Origin: Arenicellales bacterium
GTDB taxonomy: Bacteria > Pseudomonadota > Gammaproteobacteria > BMS3Bbin11
Assembly: GCA_029287915.1 (NCBI GenBank)
Contig: JARFQE010000076.1
Location: forward strand, 1 to 64,000
DNA length: 64,000 nucleotides
Reading direction: 5' to 3'
Part shown: positions 50,230-60,504 of the stretch, one piece after another
How positions within the stretch are numbered: position 1 is the first letter of the stretch
Layout of the letters: every line of letters begins with the position of its first letter
Notes under the pieces: model-generated
Databases searched by the model: none
What the model saw: only the letters and a program-made list of their open reading frames with translations
What the model was told of the DNA's origin: nothing
Translations under genes and position numbers: made by a program

Positions 50230-52167
50230 ATGTCTGAATCTAAAGTTTACCCAGTACCCGAAGAATTTGCCGATAATGCGCATATCAATAGTGAGCTTTA
50301 TGAGGCTATGTATCAGCGATCTATTGAAGACCCGGATAAATTCTGGTCAGATCAGGCCGAGACATTTCTTGACTGGTCAAAAACCTGGGACAGTGTTCAG
50401 AACTGGGACTTCAAAACAGGTGTAATAAGATGGTTTGAAGGCGGCAAACTGAATGTTTCATACAATTGCCTTGATAGACATCTTGATAGACGCGGTGACC
50501 AGGTCGCTCTACTGTGGGAAGGTGATGATCCGAATGTTGATAATAAATTAACCTATCGTGAACTACATGAGCAGGTGTGCAAGTTTTCCAATGTCCTGAA
50601 GGCAAGAGGTGTTAACAAGGGAGATCGTGTTTGCATCTACATGCCAATGGTGACCGAAGCAGCAGTAGCAATGCTTGCCTGTACCCGCATTGGTGCTGTC
50701 CACTCGATTGTGTTTGGTGGTTTTTCTCCCGATTCGCTTCGTGATCGTATTCTTGATTCAGATTGCCAGACGCTTATCACCGCTGATGAGGGTGTGCGCG
50801 GTGGTAAAGCCGTTGCACTGAAAGACAACGCCGATAAGGCCATGTCTGAATGCCCAAATGTACATACCTGTGTGGTGATTCGTCGTACTGGTGGCGATGT
50901 CAACTGGCAGCAAGGCAGGGATGTCTGGTACGACGAGCTGATGGCAGATGCATCGACTGATTGTCCACCTGAAGAAATGGATGCGGAAGATCCACTGTTT
51001 ATACTTTATACCTCCGGATCGACTGGAAAACCAAAAGGTGTCCTGCATACAACAGGTGGATATTTGCTGTATGCCGCGATGACCCACAAGTACGTGTTTG
51101 ATTATCATGATGGTGATATCTACTGGTGTACTGCTGATGTTGGCTGGGTTACCGGTCATACCTATATCGTATATGGACCACTGGCCAATGGCGCCACTAC
51201 ATTGATGTTTGAAGGAATCCCAACCTATCCGGATGCCTCCCGTTTCTGGCAGGTGATAGACAAACATAAGGTCAATCAGTTTTATACTGCACCGACTGCG
51301 ATACGAGCATTGATGCGTTCAGGTGAAGAACTGGTAAAGAAAACATCACGCAGCAGTTTGAAGCTGCTGGGAACTGTTGGAGAACCCATCAATCCGGAAG
51401 CATGGGAATGGTACTATCACGTCGTTGGTGATGCCCGATGTCCGATCGTAGATACCTGGTGGCAAACAGAAACCGGCGGCCATCTAATTACCCCGCTACC
51501 TGGCGCGACAGATCTGAAGCCGGGCTCGGCATCGAAACCATTCTTTGGCGTGCAACCTGCCATCGTCGATGAGCAAGGCAATGAATTGGAAGGTGAATGT
51601 TCAGGCAACCTGGTCATGAAGGCCCCATGGCCCGGTATGATGCGCTCGGTATATGGCGATCATCAGCGATTCATAGATACCTACTTCAGCACCTATCCGG
51701 GAACCTACTTTACCGGTGACGGTTGTCGGCGCGACGCTGACGGCTATTACTGGATAACCGGGCGCGTTGATGATGTGCTTAATGTATCAGGTCATCGCCT
51801 CGGCACCGCGGAAATAGAATCGGCACTGGTGTTACACGACAGTGTTGCTGAAGCGGCAGTAGTTGGTTACCCACATGATATTAAGGGGCAGGGCATCTAT
51901 GCCTATGTCACACTGATGGCAGATGCTGAGGAGTCAGATGAACTTAGTAAGGAACTGGTACACTTTGTTCGAAATGAGATTGGACCTATAGCAACTATCG
52001 ATATACTGCAATGGGCACCAGGTTTGCCAAAGACACGTTCAGGAAAAATCATGCGTCGCATCCTGCGCAAGGTTGCCGAGAACGATATCGGTAATCTTGG
52101 TGATACGTCGACACTGGCAGATCCGGCGGTGGTTGATCACCTGGTTGAGAATAGAGCAAACAAATAG
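50230..52167 (+). CDS. acs: acetyl-CoA synthetase
   Basis: [47 protein letters not shown]. Confidence 0.98.
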   Translation: MSESKVYPVPEEFADNAHINSELYEAMYQRSIEDPDKFWSDQAETFLDWSKTWDSVQNWDFKTGVIRWFEGGKLNVSYNCLDRHLDRRGDQVALLWEGDDPNVDNKLTYRELHEQVCKFSNVLKARGVNKGDRVCIYMPMVTEAAVAMLACTRIGAVHSIVFGGFSPDSLRDRILDSDCQTLITADEGVRGGKAVALKDNADKAMSECPNVHTCVVIRRTGGDVNWQQGRDVWYDELMADASTDCPPEEMDAEDPLFILYTSGSTGKPKGVLHTTGGYLLYAAMTHKYVFDYHDGDIYWCTADVGWVTGHTYIVYGPLANGATTLMFEGIPTYPDASRFWQVIDKHKVNQFYTAPTAIRALMRSGEELVKKTSRSSLKLLGTVGEPINPEAWEWYYHVVGDARCPIVDTWWQTETGGHLITPLPGATDLKPGSASKPFFGVQPAIVDEQGNELEGECSGNLVMKAPWPGMMRSVYGDHQRFIDTYFSTYPGTYFTGDGCRRDADGYYWITGRVDDVLNVSGHRLGTAEIESALVLHDSVAEAAVVGYPHDIKGQGIYAYVTLMADAEESDELSKELVHFVRNEIGPIATIDILQWAPGLPKTRSGKIMRRILRKVAENDIGNLGDTSTLADPAVVDHLVENRANK

Positions 52168-52354
52168 AAAATTTGTTTATTCGAAACTCTAGTAACGAAG
52201 CAAAGGAACGACACCCTGATGTGCTGGTCTTTGATGGCTGGGGCTCTAGACTGGGCGTAGCGGACTCCACAGGACAAGTATGTCGCGTGTCTTTTCGTAG
52301 CACGCGTAGAGATATGCAAGCGAATGTATTAAATAAAACTTAATACTTGGTACT

Positions 52355-54865
52355 TCAATAATCATACATCTCATCCAGCGAAGGGTTTTTCTTTTTCATC
52401 TCCTCCAGAACAGTGCTGAGATACTCGCGGTCCAGTATCTGTCCGCATAGCGCACTTGCATCTTCGGGTATATTTTTACCAAAGATTCGTCTGAAGGGAG
52501 CATGTAATGGACTGGTGATAAATTTAACATAGCCAATGAGCAGGTCGGATGGCTTAATCGCAATGCCAAGTTCATCGAATGAGCCGTTGATACGAATCGG
52601 TGCCTGCAGACCGAAGATTCTGGCTTTTTTCGCTTGCGGGAAAAGTGACAATGAAACCTCTTCCTGCTGAAAGTTTACGTTCAGATTTCCGATCATATAA
52701 ATTTTGGTGGAGTCAACAACAAGCAGTTCCTCAGATAATGTACCGTCCTCGACATCTAACAGTGCTACGCCACAATTAAACTTAGACTCCTTCTTGTTCA
52801 GTTCCGGCAATATGGCCAGAAACAGGTTCACTGACCATATGTTTAGAATACTCGAATCGATGTTTTCTGGCCACAGGGCAAAATCGAACTGGCCATTAGC
52901 GTGTTCAAGTCCATGCTTGAAATCACGACCAGACAGCTCAAGATCAATCCTTGTGCTAATCAGGCCATCAGCTGGGGAGTCTGGTTTGATGTGCCTATAC
53001 AGTACACCATAATCGAACTTATCCATATCGAGTTTAAGACGTCCTTCTACGTTCTGATCATGCTGTACAAGTTGCAGCTCTCCATTGATGAAACCGCCGG
53101 GTATGTCAAGTTCGAAGTTCTTAACGTACAGTGACTTGTCTGTAACGCGCAGTTGTAGTTTTCCTCCACCGAGATCATCATCGCCAGAAAGAACTTGCCT
53201 GGCTTCAAGCTGCAAAGTCATATGAACATTGGGGTATGAATGTGATTCCTTAATCCCTTTGCTCAATGTTCCATTGATTGGCACTTTCTTTCCTTTTCTA
53301 GCCCGGGGTGCTACATCACCTATTGCGTTATCAGTTGCCTCAGGAAACAGTGAAAAACCTTCAACATTAAAGTCATTGATCTGGAATCTGTGACTAACGA
53401 GGTTTAAATCCCAGTGAGTTTCGCTCCCGCTGGTATCAATAAAAATCTGTCCCCCGAGATCACTATCGCCTATGCGTGCCTTCAGGTTACTGACACGAAA
53501 CCCTTTCGGGTCAATATTCAATTTCCCATTGAACTGGAAAGGACCGAAAGGTGGAAAGTCATTATTCAGCAGTTTGTTCCAGTGATCGAGACGTTTCCCC
53601 TTAATGTCGAGCGCTATGAATAAGGATCGATTACTTACTGGAAGATCGATATTGCCAGTAAGTTTTATAACTGAATGATTGAGTGTAGTGGTCAGATCCA
53701 GGTAGACTTTTTCCTGTTTGCTAAAAAACTCGCTTAGCCTGTTCGATGTCAGTTTCAGCTGTATCGATTCATCATCTATATTACCGGTTAAGTCAAGCTT
53801 TACCTGATTATCAGTGTCGGCAAGAAGTGTCGCTGTTGAAAAGGTGAGTTTACGACTCCTGTCATTAGCCGGGTTATGCAGGTTCCAGTGTCCTTCTGAC
53901 AGGTTTATCCTGAAAACAGACTGTTCGAGTATCTGCTTAAGGTCGCCACCATGCAGATCAGCATTGAAAGTCAGGTCACTGCTATAGGCGTCAAGACCTT
54001 CCACAAGCCCGGGCCACGACAACACCTGGCCGATATCAACTTGCTGCGCATTTAGTTTTACCGTGCCATCAAACGTCTTGTTTGACGATTTAAGCTGTAA
54101 TTCAAGATTGACGGGCTTATCAGCAACGTGTCCCTGCATTTGCATATGCCAGGGTTTATTGTTGATCAAATTGCGGAGCAGGTCCGATGTAGCTGTGAAC
54201 CTGTAAGGAATATCTTTACTTGTTCCGTTAATGTTTGCAGTTAGATGAGTTTTATCGTGTGTGTTTATGACGATCTCATCAATTCTGTTGTTGAATTCAC
54301 GTTTAAGCTTGTCATCTTTATAGTTTATGTTCAAATCCGTTAGTCTGAATTCTTCAATCCAGATCTTCTTCTGTTTGATGTTTTTATCGCTGGCTGCTGG
54401 GGTCTTCTCTGTTGCCTTGTTTTCGCTCTGTTGCGTTTTCTTTGTGGAGCTAATAAATGATTTCCAGTTTTGCCTGCCATCGACGGACTGCTCAAGATTG
54501 AGCTGGATTGATGATGCAGATATCTCAATAAATTCCAGCTGACCGGAAATAATCGGTAACAGGGCCAGTTGCACTCGTGCTTCGGCGACGCTTATGATAT
54601 CTTCTGCTGACCACCCTATGTCATTGGCAATATGGAGCTGATCGACGACCAGCGTGGGATAGAAGCTGATAGCAAGGCGAACCTCACCATCGATACGAAC
54701 ATCATGGCCAGCTGTTTCCGAGGCCTTTTTGACAAATTGCTGACGCGCGCCTTCCAGTGGCACAGTGATATTGGCATAGGACAATATGCCAATGATTATG
54801 GAAATCAGCGTAACAGGAACCACAATGGCACGGAAAGCGATTACAATAACCTTTCTTATTTTCAT
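52355..54865 (-). CDS. AsmA family protein
   Basis: N-terminal TM, LVVDQLHIANDIGWS, AsmA C-terminal region DPRYGVLYRHIKPDSPADGLISTRIDLELSGR-like. Confidence 0.88.
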   Translation of the reverse strand: MKIRKVIVIAFRAIVVPVTLISIIIGILSYANITVPLEGARQQFVKKASETAGHDVRIDGEVRLAISFYPTLVVDQLHIANDIGWSAEDIISVAEARVQLALLPIISGQLEFIEISASSIQLNLEQSVDGRQNWKSFISSTKKTQQSENKATEKTPAASDKNIKQKKIWIEEFRLTDLNINYKDDKLKREFNNRIDEIVINTHDKTHLTANINGTSKDIPYRFTATSDLLRNLINNKPWHMQMQGHVADKPVNLELQLKSSNKTFDGTVKLNAQQVDIGQVLSWPGLVEGLDAYSSDLTFNADLHGGDLKQILEQSVFRINLSEGHWNLHNPANDRSRKLTFSTATLLADTDNQVKLDLTGNIDDESIQLKLTSNRLSEFFSKQEKVYLDLTTTLNHSVIKLTGNIDLPVSNRSLFIALDIKGKRLDHWNKLLNNDFPPFGPFQFNGKLNIDPKGFRVSNLKARIGDSDLGGQIFIDTSGSETHWDLNLVSHRFQINDFNVEGFSLFPEATDNAIGDVAPRARKGKKVPINGTLSKGIKESHSYPNVHMTLQLEARQVLSGDDDLGGGKLQLRVTDKSLYVKNFELDIPGGFINGELQLVQHDQNVEGRLKLDMDKFDYGVLYRHIKPDSPADGLISTRIDLELSGRDFKHGLEHANGQFDFALWPENIDSSILNIWSVNLFLAILPELNKKESKFNCGVALLDVEDGTLSEELLVVDSTKIYMIGNLNVNFQQEEVSLSLFPQAKKARIFGLQAPIRINGSFDELGIAIKPSDLLIGYVKFITSPLHAPFRRIFGKNIPEDASALCGQILDREYLSTVLEEMKKKNPSLDEMYDY

Positions 54866-54985
54866 TTTAGTATTGTCGACCTGTGCGGATAGTTCTGTTC
54901 ATTGTAGTTAGTTGATAGAATCCAAAGTTTGTCAGACTCCATACTAAAGATCGAGTCAAAATGTTCTAGTTAAAGTAACAAACAA

Positions 54986-57421
54986 TTGCTTCCGAGAAAT
55001 ACTATGCCTGCCATCGAGTTAACTAATCACCGCTTTGTCCCGCTATTTCTGCTGTTTATTTTCACCATGCTTGCACTTTCATCATGCGCAGTTAAAGAGG
55101 AGCCAGTTACTGTCGGACAGGCAACCATTGACCTGGATCTGATACAGACTCTACCGAAAGAAAAGATCTCCTATGAGGACAGTGTAAAACCTGTAATACA
55201 GCGTCGCTGCGTGGTTTGCCATGGCTGTTACGATGCACCATGCCAGTTAAAGCTGTCGTCACCTGCGGGAATTCAGCGTGGTGGTAGTAAGGAAAAGGTA
55301 TATAACGGTGCCCGTTTCAAGACCATGGCGCCAACCCGTCTCGATATTGATGCTAAAACGCCTGAACAATGGCGCCAGAAGAATTTTCACGCAGTCCTCA
55401 ATGAAACAGAGAACGACCCTGCAGCCAATCTGAGTCAGTCAGTGCTTTATCGCATGCTTAGGATGAAGCAGCTATCTCCGCAGCCGCGCACAGGCATGAT
55501 CCCCGACAGGATCGATCTGTCGCTTGACCGAAAACAGACTTGTCCGACCCTGGAAGAGTTTGACGAATACCAGAAAAAATTTCCCCAGCAGGGGATGCCT
55601 TTTGCGATGCCTAACCTTCAGGATGATGAGTACCGGGTACTCGTCCAGTGGCTTGCTCAGGGTGCTCCTGTGTCAGCTGACAAGGTGCCCTCGGTTGCTG
55701 CACAGAAGCAGATCAAAATCTGGGAAGATTTTCTGAACGGAGAAGGCCTCAAACAGCAACTTGTCAGCCGTTATATCTACGAGCATTTATACATCGGTCA
55801 TCTTCATTTTAAAGGCACAGATGAACGTGAATTTTACCGGCTGGTCAGATCAACTACGCCAGCTGGTCAGCCAGTAAATGAAATCCCAACGGTGCGTCCG
55901 TATGATGATCCCGGTGGGAAATTCTTCTATCGTCTGCACCGTTATCAGGCTGATATTGTCGCCAAGAACCATGTGGTCTATGAACTGTCGGAGAAGCGCC
56001 TGAATACTATCAGGGAGCTGTTTATCAAGCCGGACTACACAGTGACTAAGCTGCCTTCATGGGAACCGGAAATCGCCTCCAATCCGTTCAAGGCTTATGC
56101 TGAAATCCCTCCTATATCTCGCTACAAGTTCATGTTGGATAATGCCAGGTTCTTTGTCGAAGGTTTCATGAAGGCACCGGTCTGCCGTGGAATGATCGCT
56201 CTGAATGTAATCGAAGACCAGTTCTGGGTAGTGTTCCTCGACCCGGAAAAAGACCAGATGCTGGGTAATACGGATTTTCTGCAGGAAGTGTCTGATTACC
56301 TGCAAATCCCATCAGCACAGGCAGGCGACATCAGGCTGTTCGGGACCTGGAAGAAATATTTCAAGCTTGAGCAGGCGTATGTAACCAAGCGATTCAGATA
56401 TTTCCAAGCGATGAACCAGTACGACATCAAAGATGCGATGAATTTTCTATGGGATGGAGATGGCAAGAATCCGAATGCGGCACTTACCGTTTTCAGGCAT
56501 TTTGATTCCGCATCAGTCAGTCCCGGTTTTGTCGGTGATTACCCGGATACTGCCTGGGTCCTGGATTATCCTACCTTTGAAAGAATTCATTATCTGCTGG
56601 TTACCGGGTTCAACGTATTTGGAAACCTGAAACATCAGCTGCATACCAGGCTATATATGGATTTTCTGCGTATGGAAGCAGAAGACATGTATCTTGCCTT
56701 TTTACCCACCAGTCACCGGACTCAGATTCGCGACAGCTGGTACGAAGGCATGCGTAAGGGAATGGAGAGAGAATTTGAAGGTATTGATCACTGGATGCAG
56801 AAGGATGTAGTTACGGGCTATAAAACCGATGACCCGCAGCGCGAACTGTTCCAGAATATGGAGAAAAAACTGGCCCCTGTACTTGCGCGTGCTGATGTTA
56901 TAAATCGTTGTAATGCAACTGATTGCAGGAATATTAAGGGAAGTGAAAAAAAACGGGCAGATGTTGCCATGCAGAAAATCGCCGCTATCGATGGCTTCGT
57001 ACTTGTCGCTTTTCCTGATCTTGCTTTTGTCCGTGTGAAGAAAGGGAGCAAGCCTGAAGATGATCTGGGATACACCATTATTCGTAACAAGGCCTATAAG
57101 AATGTGACATCAATGTTCAGTGATGAAGAGGACAGCAAAACAAGAGATTACAGCAATGATTCATTGACAGTTGTCGACTGGCTGGAAGGTTCATATCCGA
57201 ATTTCTTCTTTGAGGTCGATTTCGGTGATATTGAGAAGTTTACCGAGCACTATGCCAGCCTGGAGAATCGACAAGACTACGAACGTTTCGTCAGTATCTA
57301 TGGCGTACGAAGAACCAATCAAAGATTCTGGAAGACGGCAGACTGGTTTCAGGATAAATCGCGTCAACTAGAACCTGTGCTATCAGGTTTGTTCGATCTC
57401 AATCGCTATGAGAACAGGTAA
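54986..57421 (+). CDS. cti: fatty acid cis/trans isomerase
   Basis: 811 aa; heme motif RRCVVCHGCYDAPCQLKLSSPAGIQRG; lipobox LSSCAV; GMPFAMPNL. Confidence 0.93.
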   Translation: MLPRNTMPAIELTNHRFVPLFLLFIFTMLALSSCAVKEEPVTVGQATIDLDLIQTLPKEKISYEDSVKPVIQRRCVVCHGCYDAPCQLKLSSPAGIQRGGSKEKVYNGARFKTMAPTRLDIDAKTPEQWRQKNFHAVLNETENDPAANLSQSVLYRMLRMKQLSPQPRTGMIPDRIDLSLDRKQTCPTLEEFDEYQKKFPQQGMPFAMPNLQDDEYRVLVQWLAQGAPVSADKVPSVAAQKQIKIWEDFLNGEGLKQQLVSRYIYEHLYIGHLHFKGTDEREFYRLVRSTTPAGQPVNEIPTVRPYDDPGGKFFYRLHRYQADIVAKNHVVYELSEKRLNTIRELFIKPDYTVTKLPSWEPEIASNPFKAYAEIPPISRYKFMLDNARFFVEGFMKAPVCRGMIALNVIEDQFWVVFLDPEKDQMLGNTDFLQEVSDYLQIPSAQAGDIRLFGTWKKYFKLEQAYVTKRFRYFQAMNQYDIKDAMNFLWDGDGKNPNAALTVFRHFDSASVSPGFVGDYPDTAWVLDYPTFERIHYLLVTGFNVFGNLKHQLHTRLYMDFLRMEAEDMYLAFLPTSHRTQIRDSWYEGMRKGMEREFEGIDHWMQKDVVTGYKTDDPQRELFQNMEKKLAPVLARADVINRCNATDCRNIKGSEKKRADVAMQKIAAIDGFVLVAFPDLAFVRVKKGSKPEDDLGYTIIRNKAYKNVTSMFSDEEDSKTRDYSNDSLTVVDWLEGSYPNFFFEVDFGDIEKFTEHYASLENRQDYERFVSIYGVRRTNQRFWKTADWFQDKSRQLEPVLSGLFDLNRYENR

Positions 57422-57513
57422 AAAAGATCTTTTTAGATAAGATTTAGATATTTTCTAGCTGGTATTACCTAAAACCTGTTAGTTACGTATATATACGTAA
57501 TAGGTATAACAGG
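57421..57513. repeat. nested palindromes in the cti/EEP intergenic region
   Basis: AAAAAGATCTTTTT (57421-57434); TTACGTATATATACGTAA (57483-57500); outer CCTGTTA/TAACAGG (57475-57513). Confidence 0.9.
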
Positions 57514-57516
57514 GAA

Positions 57517-58428
57517 TTAATTCCAGGCTACACGTTGTTCAGCATGTACTGTCCGGAAAGTTACCTTGATCGGATTATGATCAGACGAGGTCACTTGTTG
57601 GGCTTCGCTCGATACCGGTACGAGACCTCGGTAGAAGACATGGTCAATAAAATTGCCGAATATCTTTACTCGGTTATGGCTATTATATGTAACAGCCTTT
57701 AGTGATAGATCCTCAACCATGTTTTCGATGATCTGTTTTCTGCTATCGCTCCAGCTATTGAAATCACCGGCGACAATTACCGGGCCCTGGTGCTGAGCAA
57801 TAGCCGATTTGAGCTTTTCTATTTGTTCACTGTAAACCTCGGTACCGAGGGTGAAATTGATACTGTGGATATTGGCTACCAGTAGTTTCTCATCCGTGCC
57901 GGACAGCCTGTATTTATTCACCAGGGCAGTTTTTGGCAGGCGCAAAAAAGGCTCAGTTGTTCTTAGTCCGCAACTTGAAACTGCCTTGACTCGTGAACCA
58001 GTAAGGACGCCAGTTGCCTCATCATTTACAATAAAACCGGTGTTCATTGTCCAGTGTATGCTCTGTTTTTTCAGCGTTTCTTTAACCTCAGGGTTCAGCA
58101 GCGCTTCCTGAATAATTACCAGATCCTGACCGTCACTGAGCTGGCGAAAGTCATCGGCCCAGTTCTTTTTCTGACCCTTGTAGATATTCCAGTTCAGCAG
58201 GGTAATATTTTCTGAATCCAGTGCATGGGCAGATTCGCGTTTTTTATCGGAATAATACTGAGCCTGTCCTGTATCACAGCTATTAGCACTAATTTTTTTA
58301 TTCACCCCATTATTTACGATCTGGGTCTGTTCAGGCACAGAGACACAGCCGGAAGCTAGTAGCATGCCAGCAATGGCAGTGGAGACAATAAATAATGACG
58401 CTTTGTATCCGCGTTTAATTTTCATCAA
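57517..58428 (-). CDS. endonuclease/exonuclease/phosphatase family lipoprotein
   Basis: LLASGCVS lipobox; NWNIYKGQ, IIQEAL, AGDFNSW, SSDHNPI motifs. Confidence 0.88.
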   Translation of the reverse strand: MMKIKRGYKASLFIVSTAIAGMLLASGCVSVPEQTQIVNNGVNKKISANSCDTGQAQYYSDKKRESAHALDSENITLLNWNIYKGQKKNWADDFRQLSDGQDLVIIQEALLNPEVKETLKKQSIHWTMNTGFIVNDEATGVLTGSRVKAVSSCGLRTTEPFLRLPKTALVNKYRLSGTDEKLLVANIHSINFTLGTEVYSEQIEKLKSAIAQHQGPVIVAGDFNSWSDSRKQIIENMVEDLSLKAVTYNSHNRVKIFGNFIDHVFYRGLVPVSSEAQQVTSSDHNPIKVTFRTVHAEQRVAWN

Positions 58429-58627
58429 TGTTTACTTCTATATAATTAATTTGTTTTTTCGTTCAAAATTTTTACAATTTTACCATATATGGCCATAACT
58501 GTGTTTATGCAAGTGATCTATAAAGTAATTTCTCAATATTAATCATATTATGATAGTTTATCGCTTTTTTCTTGACATTATACGCCAAACTATTAACCCC
58601 AGTTCTCTTCATGTGCATCTTAGGCAC

Positions 58628-59203
58628 TTATTGAGTTCCTGCTTGAGTTCCTGCAGTCACTATGGTGATGAAATCACCTGCTGCTTCATTAAATTCAGAC
58701 ATATACAAACGTCTTGACGTATAACCATCCCAAACCTGCCCACATACAAACCGATAGATATCGGGATAATCATTTGATTCAAGATCCATGTAGGTTTTTA
58801 TCAGCCATGTATAACTGGTATCACCACTGTAGAGAAAGGACAGGTTTTCATCTGTCGAGGCAATCATTGTCCTGTTGGAATTTTTCAGGCGTGTGTAAGG
58901 TTCTTCATCACGAACCACACGTGTAATTCGAAAATCTACAGCGGGTATCACTTTATCCTGCCTGGAAAGTGTTCTTACAACGAGCTGACAGTATGGCTCC
59001 CATTTATCGAGCTGTTGCAGGCTGACCTGCCTACCAAATTGCAATGATGCTCTGACCTCATTAGCTGCTATGGTTAATGGGCTATTCACTGCAAGTGTAC
59101 TGCCGGCAGGAATGTTAGCAAAAAAATCTGTCTCCTTATTTGACTGTGGTGTTGCGCAACTTGTCAACAATATTGTCAGTACAGGGAGGACAAATTGTTT
59201 CAT
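58628..59203 (-). CDS. hypothetical lipoprotein
   Basis: MKQFVLPVLTILLTSCATPQ lipobox. Confidence 0.65.
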   Translation of the reverse strand: MKQFVLPVLTILLTSCATPQSNKETDFFANIPAGSTLAVNSPLTIAANEVRASLQFGRQVSLQQLDKWEPYCQLVVRTLSRQDKVIPAVDFRITRVVRDEEPYTRLKNSNRTMIASTDENLSFLYSGDTSYTWLIKTYMDLESNDYPDIYRFVCGQVWDGYTSRRLYMSEFNEAAGDFITIVTAGTQAGTQ

Positions 59204-59320
59204 ATAAGGATTCTGACAAGTTAACGTTACTACATAAAGAATAGCACAGGAATATATTTCTGCCTGCAATAATGAATCCTGATTATTGCAAATAATGTCA
59301 TAGTTACCAGGCTTGTTATT

Positions 59321-60286
59321 CTATTTGGCAACGAAGGCTCTCAAAATCTGGCCTTTATCGCCAATCGTCCAGACATGGCGATAACTCGAAGAGGGGACCC
59401 TTTTACCGCCCTGGCTGATAAATGGCTGAAAAACATCTACCTGGCTAATGGCAAGGTCCTTCCCTGTGCCAGGTCCAGCTGACGTCCATTCCTTGTCAAT
59501 CGACAGATCTAGGCCATAGAATTTACCGTCTTCAGCTACGATATACACCAGCTTGCCGGAGGAAACTAATGCTGATGCGCGGGCATTACCGGGTAATTCT
59601 TGCCATGCCTTTTTCTCCGGTAAATAAAGAAAAATCTTTTTGTCCTGATTAATGATAAAAACAAGGTCATACCAGTCAGGTTTATCACTGCTACCTGCAT
59701 TGTAGGATTCAGCAAAAAGATTCAGCGGATTAAATGGTTCAGCAAGTTCCTGTCCTTTGTCATCAAGCAATTTAACAGGCAGGGGCGACCAGGTATTACC
59801 GTCCCCCCCGTAAACACGACCAGTTCTGGCACCGATTATATAAGGTGTACCGTTGGCTTTGGAAATCGAGATACGCCTTGCTCTGCCATTACCCGGATAC
59901 TCAATCCAGCCACTGTTCTGGCCGGCAAAGTTGCTGTCCAGATGATAGATCTTTTTACTTTTAAGACCAACAACCCAGGGTACACCATCACCATCGATGC
60001 CGATGTCCTGTGCTACTCCTCCCCCGGAAACCCGTTGCCAGTTTTCATAAACTTCACCAAACCACTCACCTGAAGATTCTTTACCAATTTCCTTGTTCAG
60101 GAAAAAAATATGCCCATTTTTATCGAGAATAATAGGTGTTTCACGATAGACATCAATCGCTACAGCCCGTCCGTCATCATTTGCAAATAATTGTTTCCAT
60201 TCGCCGAGTTGGGGTGCTTCGGCCCAGCATGTAGCAGTGAAGGAGATAGTGACGAGAAACAGAAAACGTCTGTATATATATTTCAT
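59321..60286 (-). CDS. exported tectonin-like beta-propeller protein
   Basis: Signal peptide; repeated GxAxDIxIDGDGxPWVVGxxxKIYHLD / GRARRISISKANGTPYIIGARTGRVY units. Confidence 0.7.
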   Translation of the reverse strand: MKYIYRRFLFLVTISFTATCWAEAPQLGEWKQLFANDDGRAVAIDVYRETPIILDKNGHIFFLNKEIGKESSGEWFGEVYENWQRVSGGGVAQDIGIDGDGVPWVVGLKSKKIYHLDSNFAGQNSGWIEYPGNGRARRISISKANGTPYIIGARTGRVYGGDGNTWSPLPVKLLDDKGQELAEPFNPLNLFAESYNAGSSDKPDWYDLVFIINQDKKIFLYLPEKKAWQELPGNARASALVSSGKLVYIVAEDGKFYGLDLSIDKEWTSAGPGTGKDLAISQVDVFQPFISQGGKRVPSSSYRHVWTIGDKGQILRAFVAK

Positions 60287-60504
60287 CTTGTAATCCATAG
60301 ATTGATGTGACTGAGATATGAATTAATTATATCTCTAAAAACATTATCTTACACATTCGATTCCTGATGTTATGATTTAAATCAACTTTTGCTAGATTAG
60401 TTGGAATTGAACATCCTGGTGTAATATTTTGCAATCGTTGTTATCTATGAAATGACATAGGATATTACATTTTCCCTACAAACAACTATGTAAAAGGAAT
60501 CAGT

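Noticed and set aside
52137-52354. Possible small ORF or RNA between acs and the asmA-like gene (CGCGTG/CACGCG inverted repeat)
   Set aside because: Short stem without U-run; no coding signal I can support.
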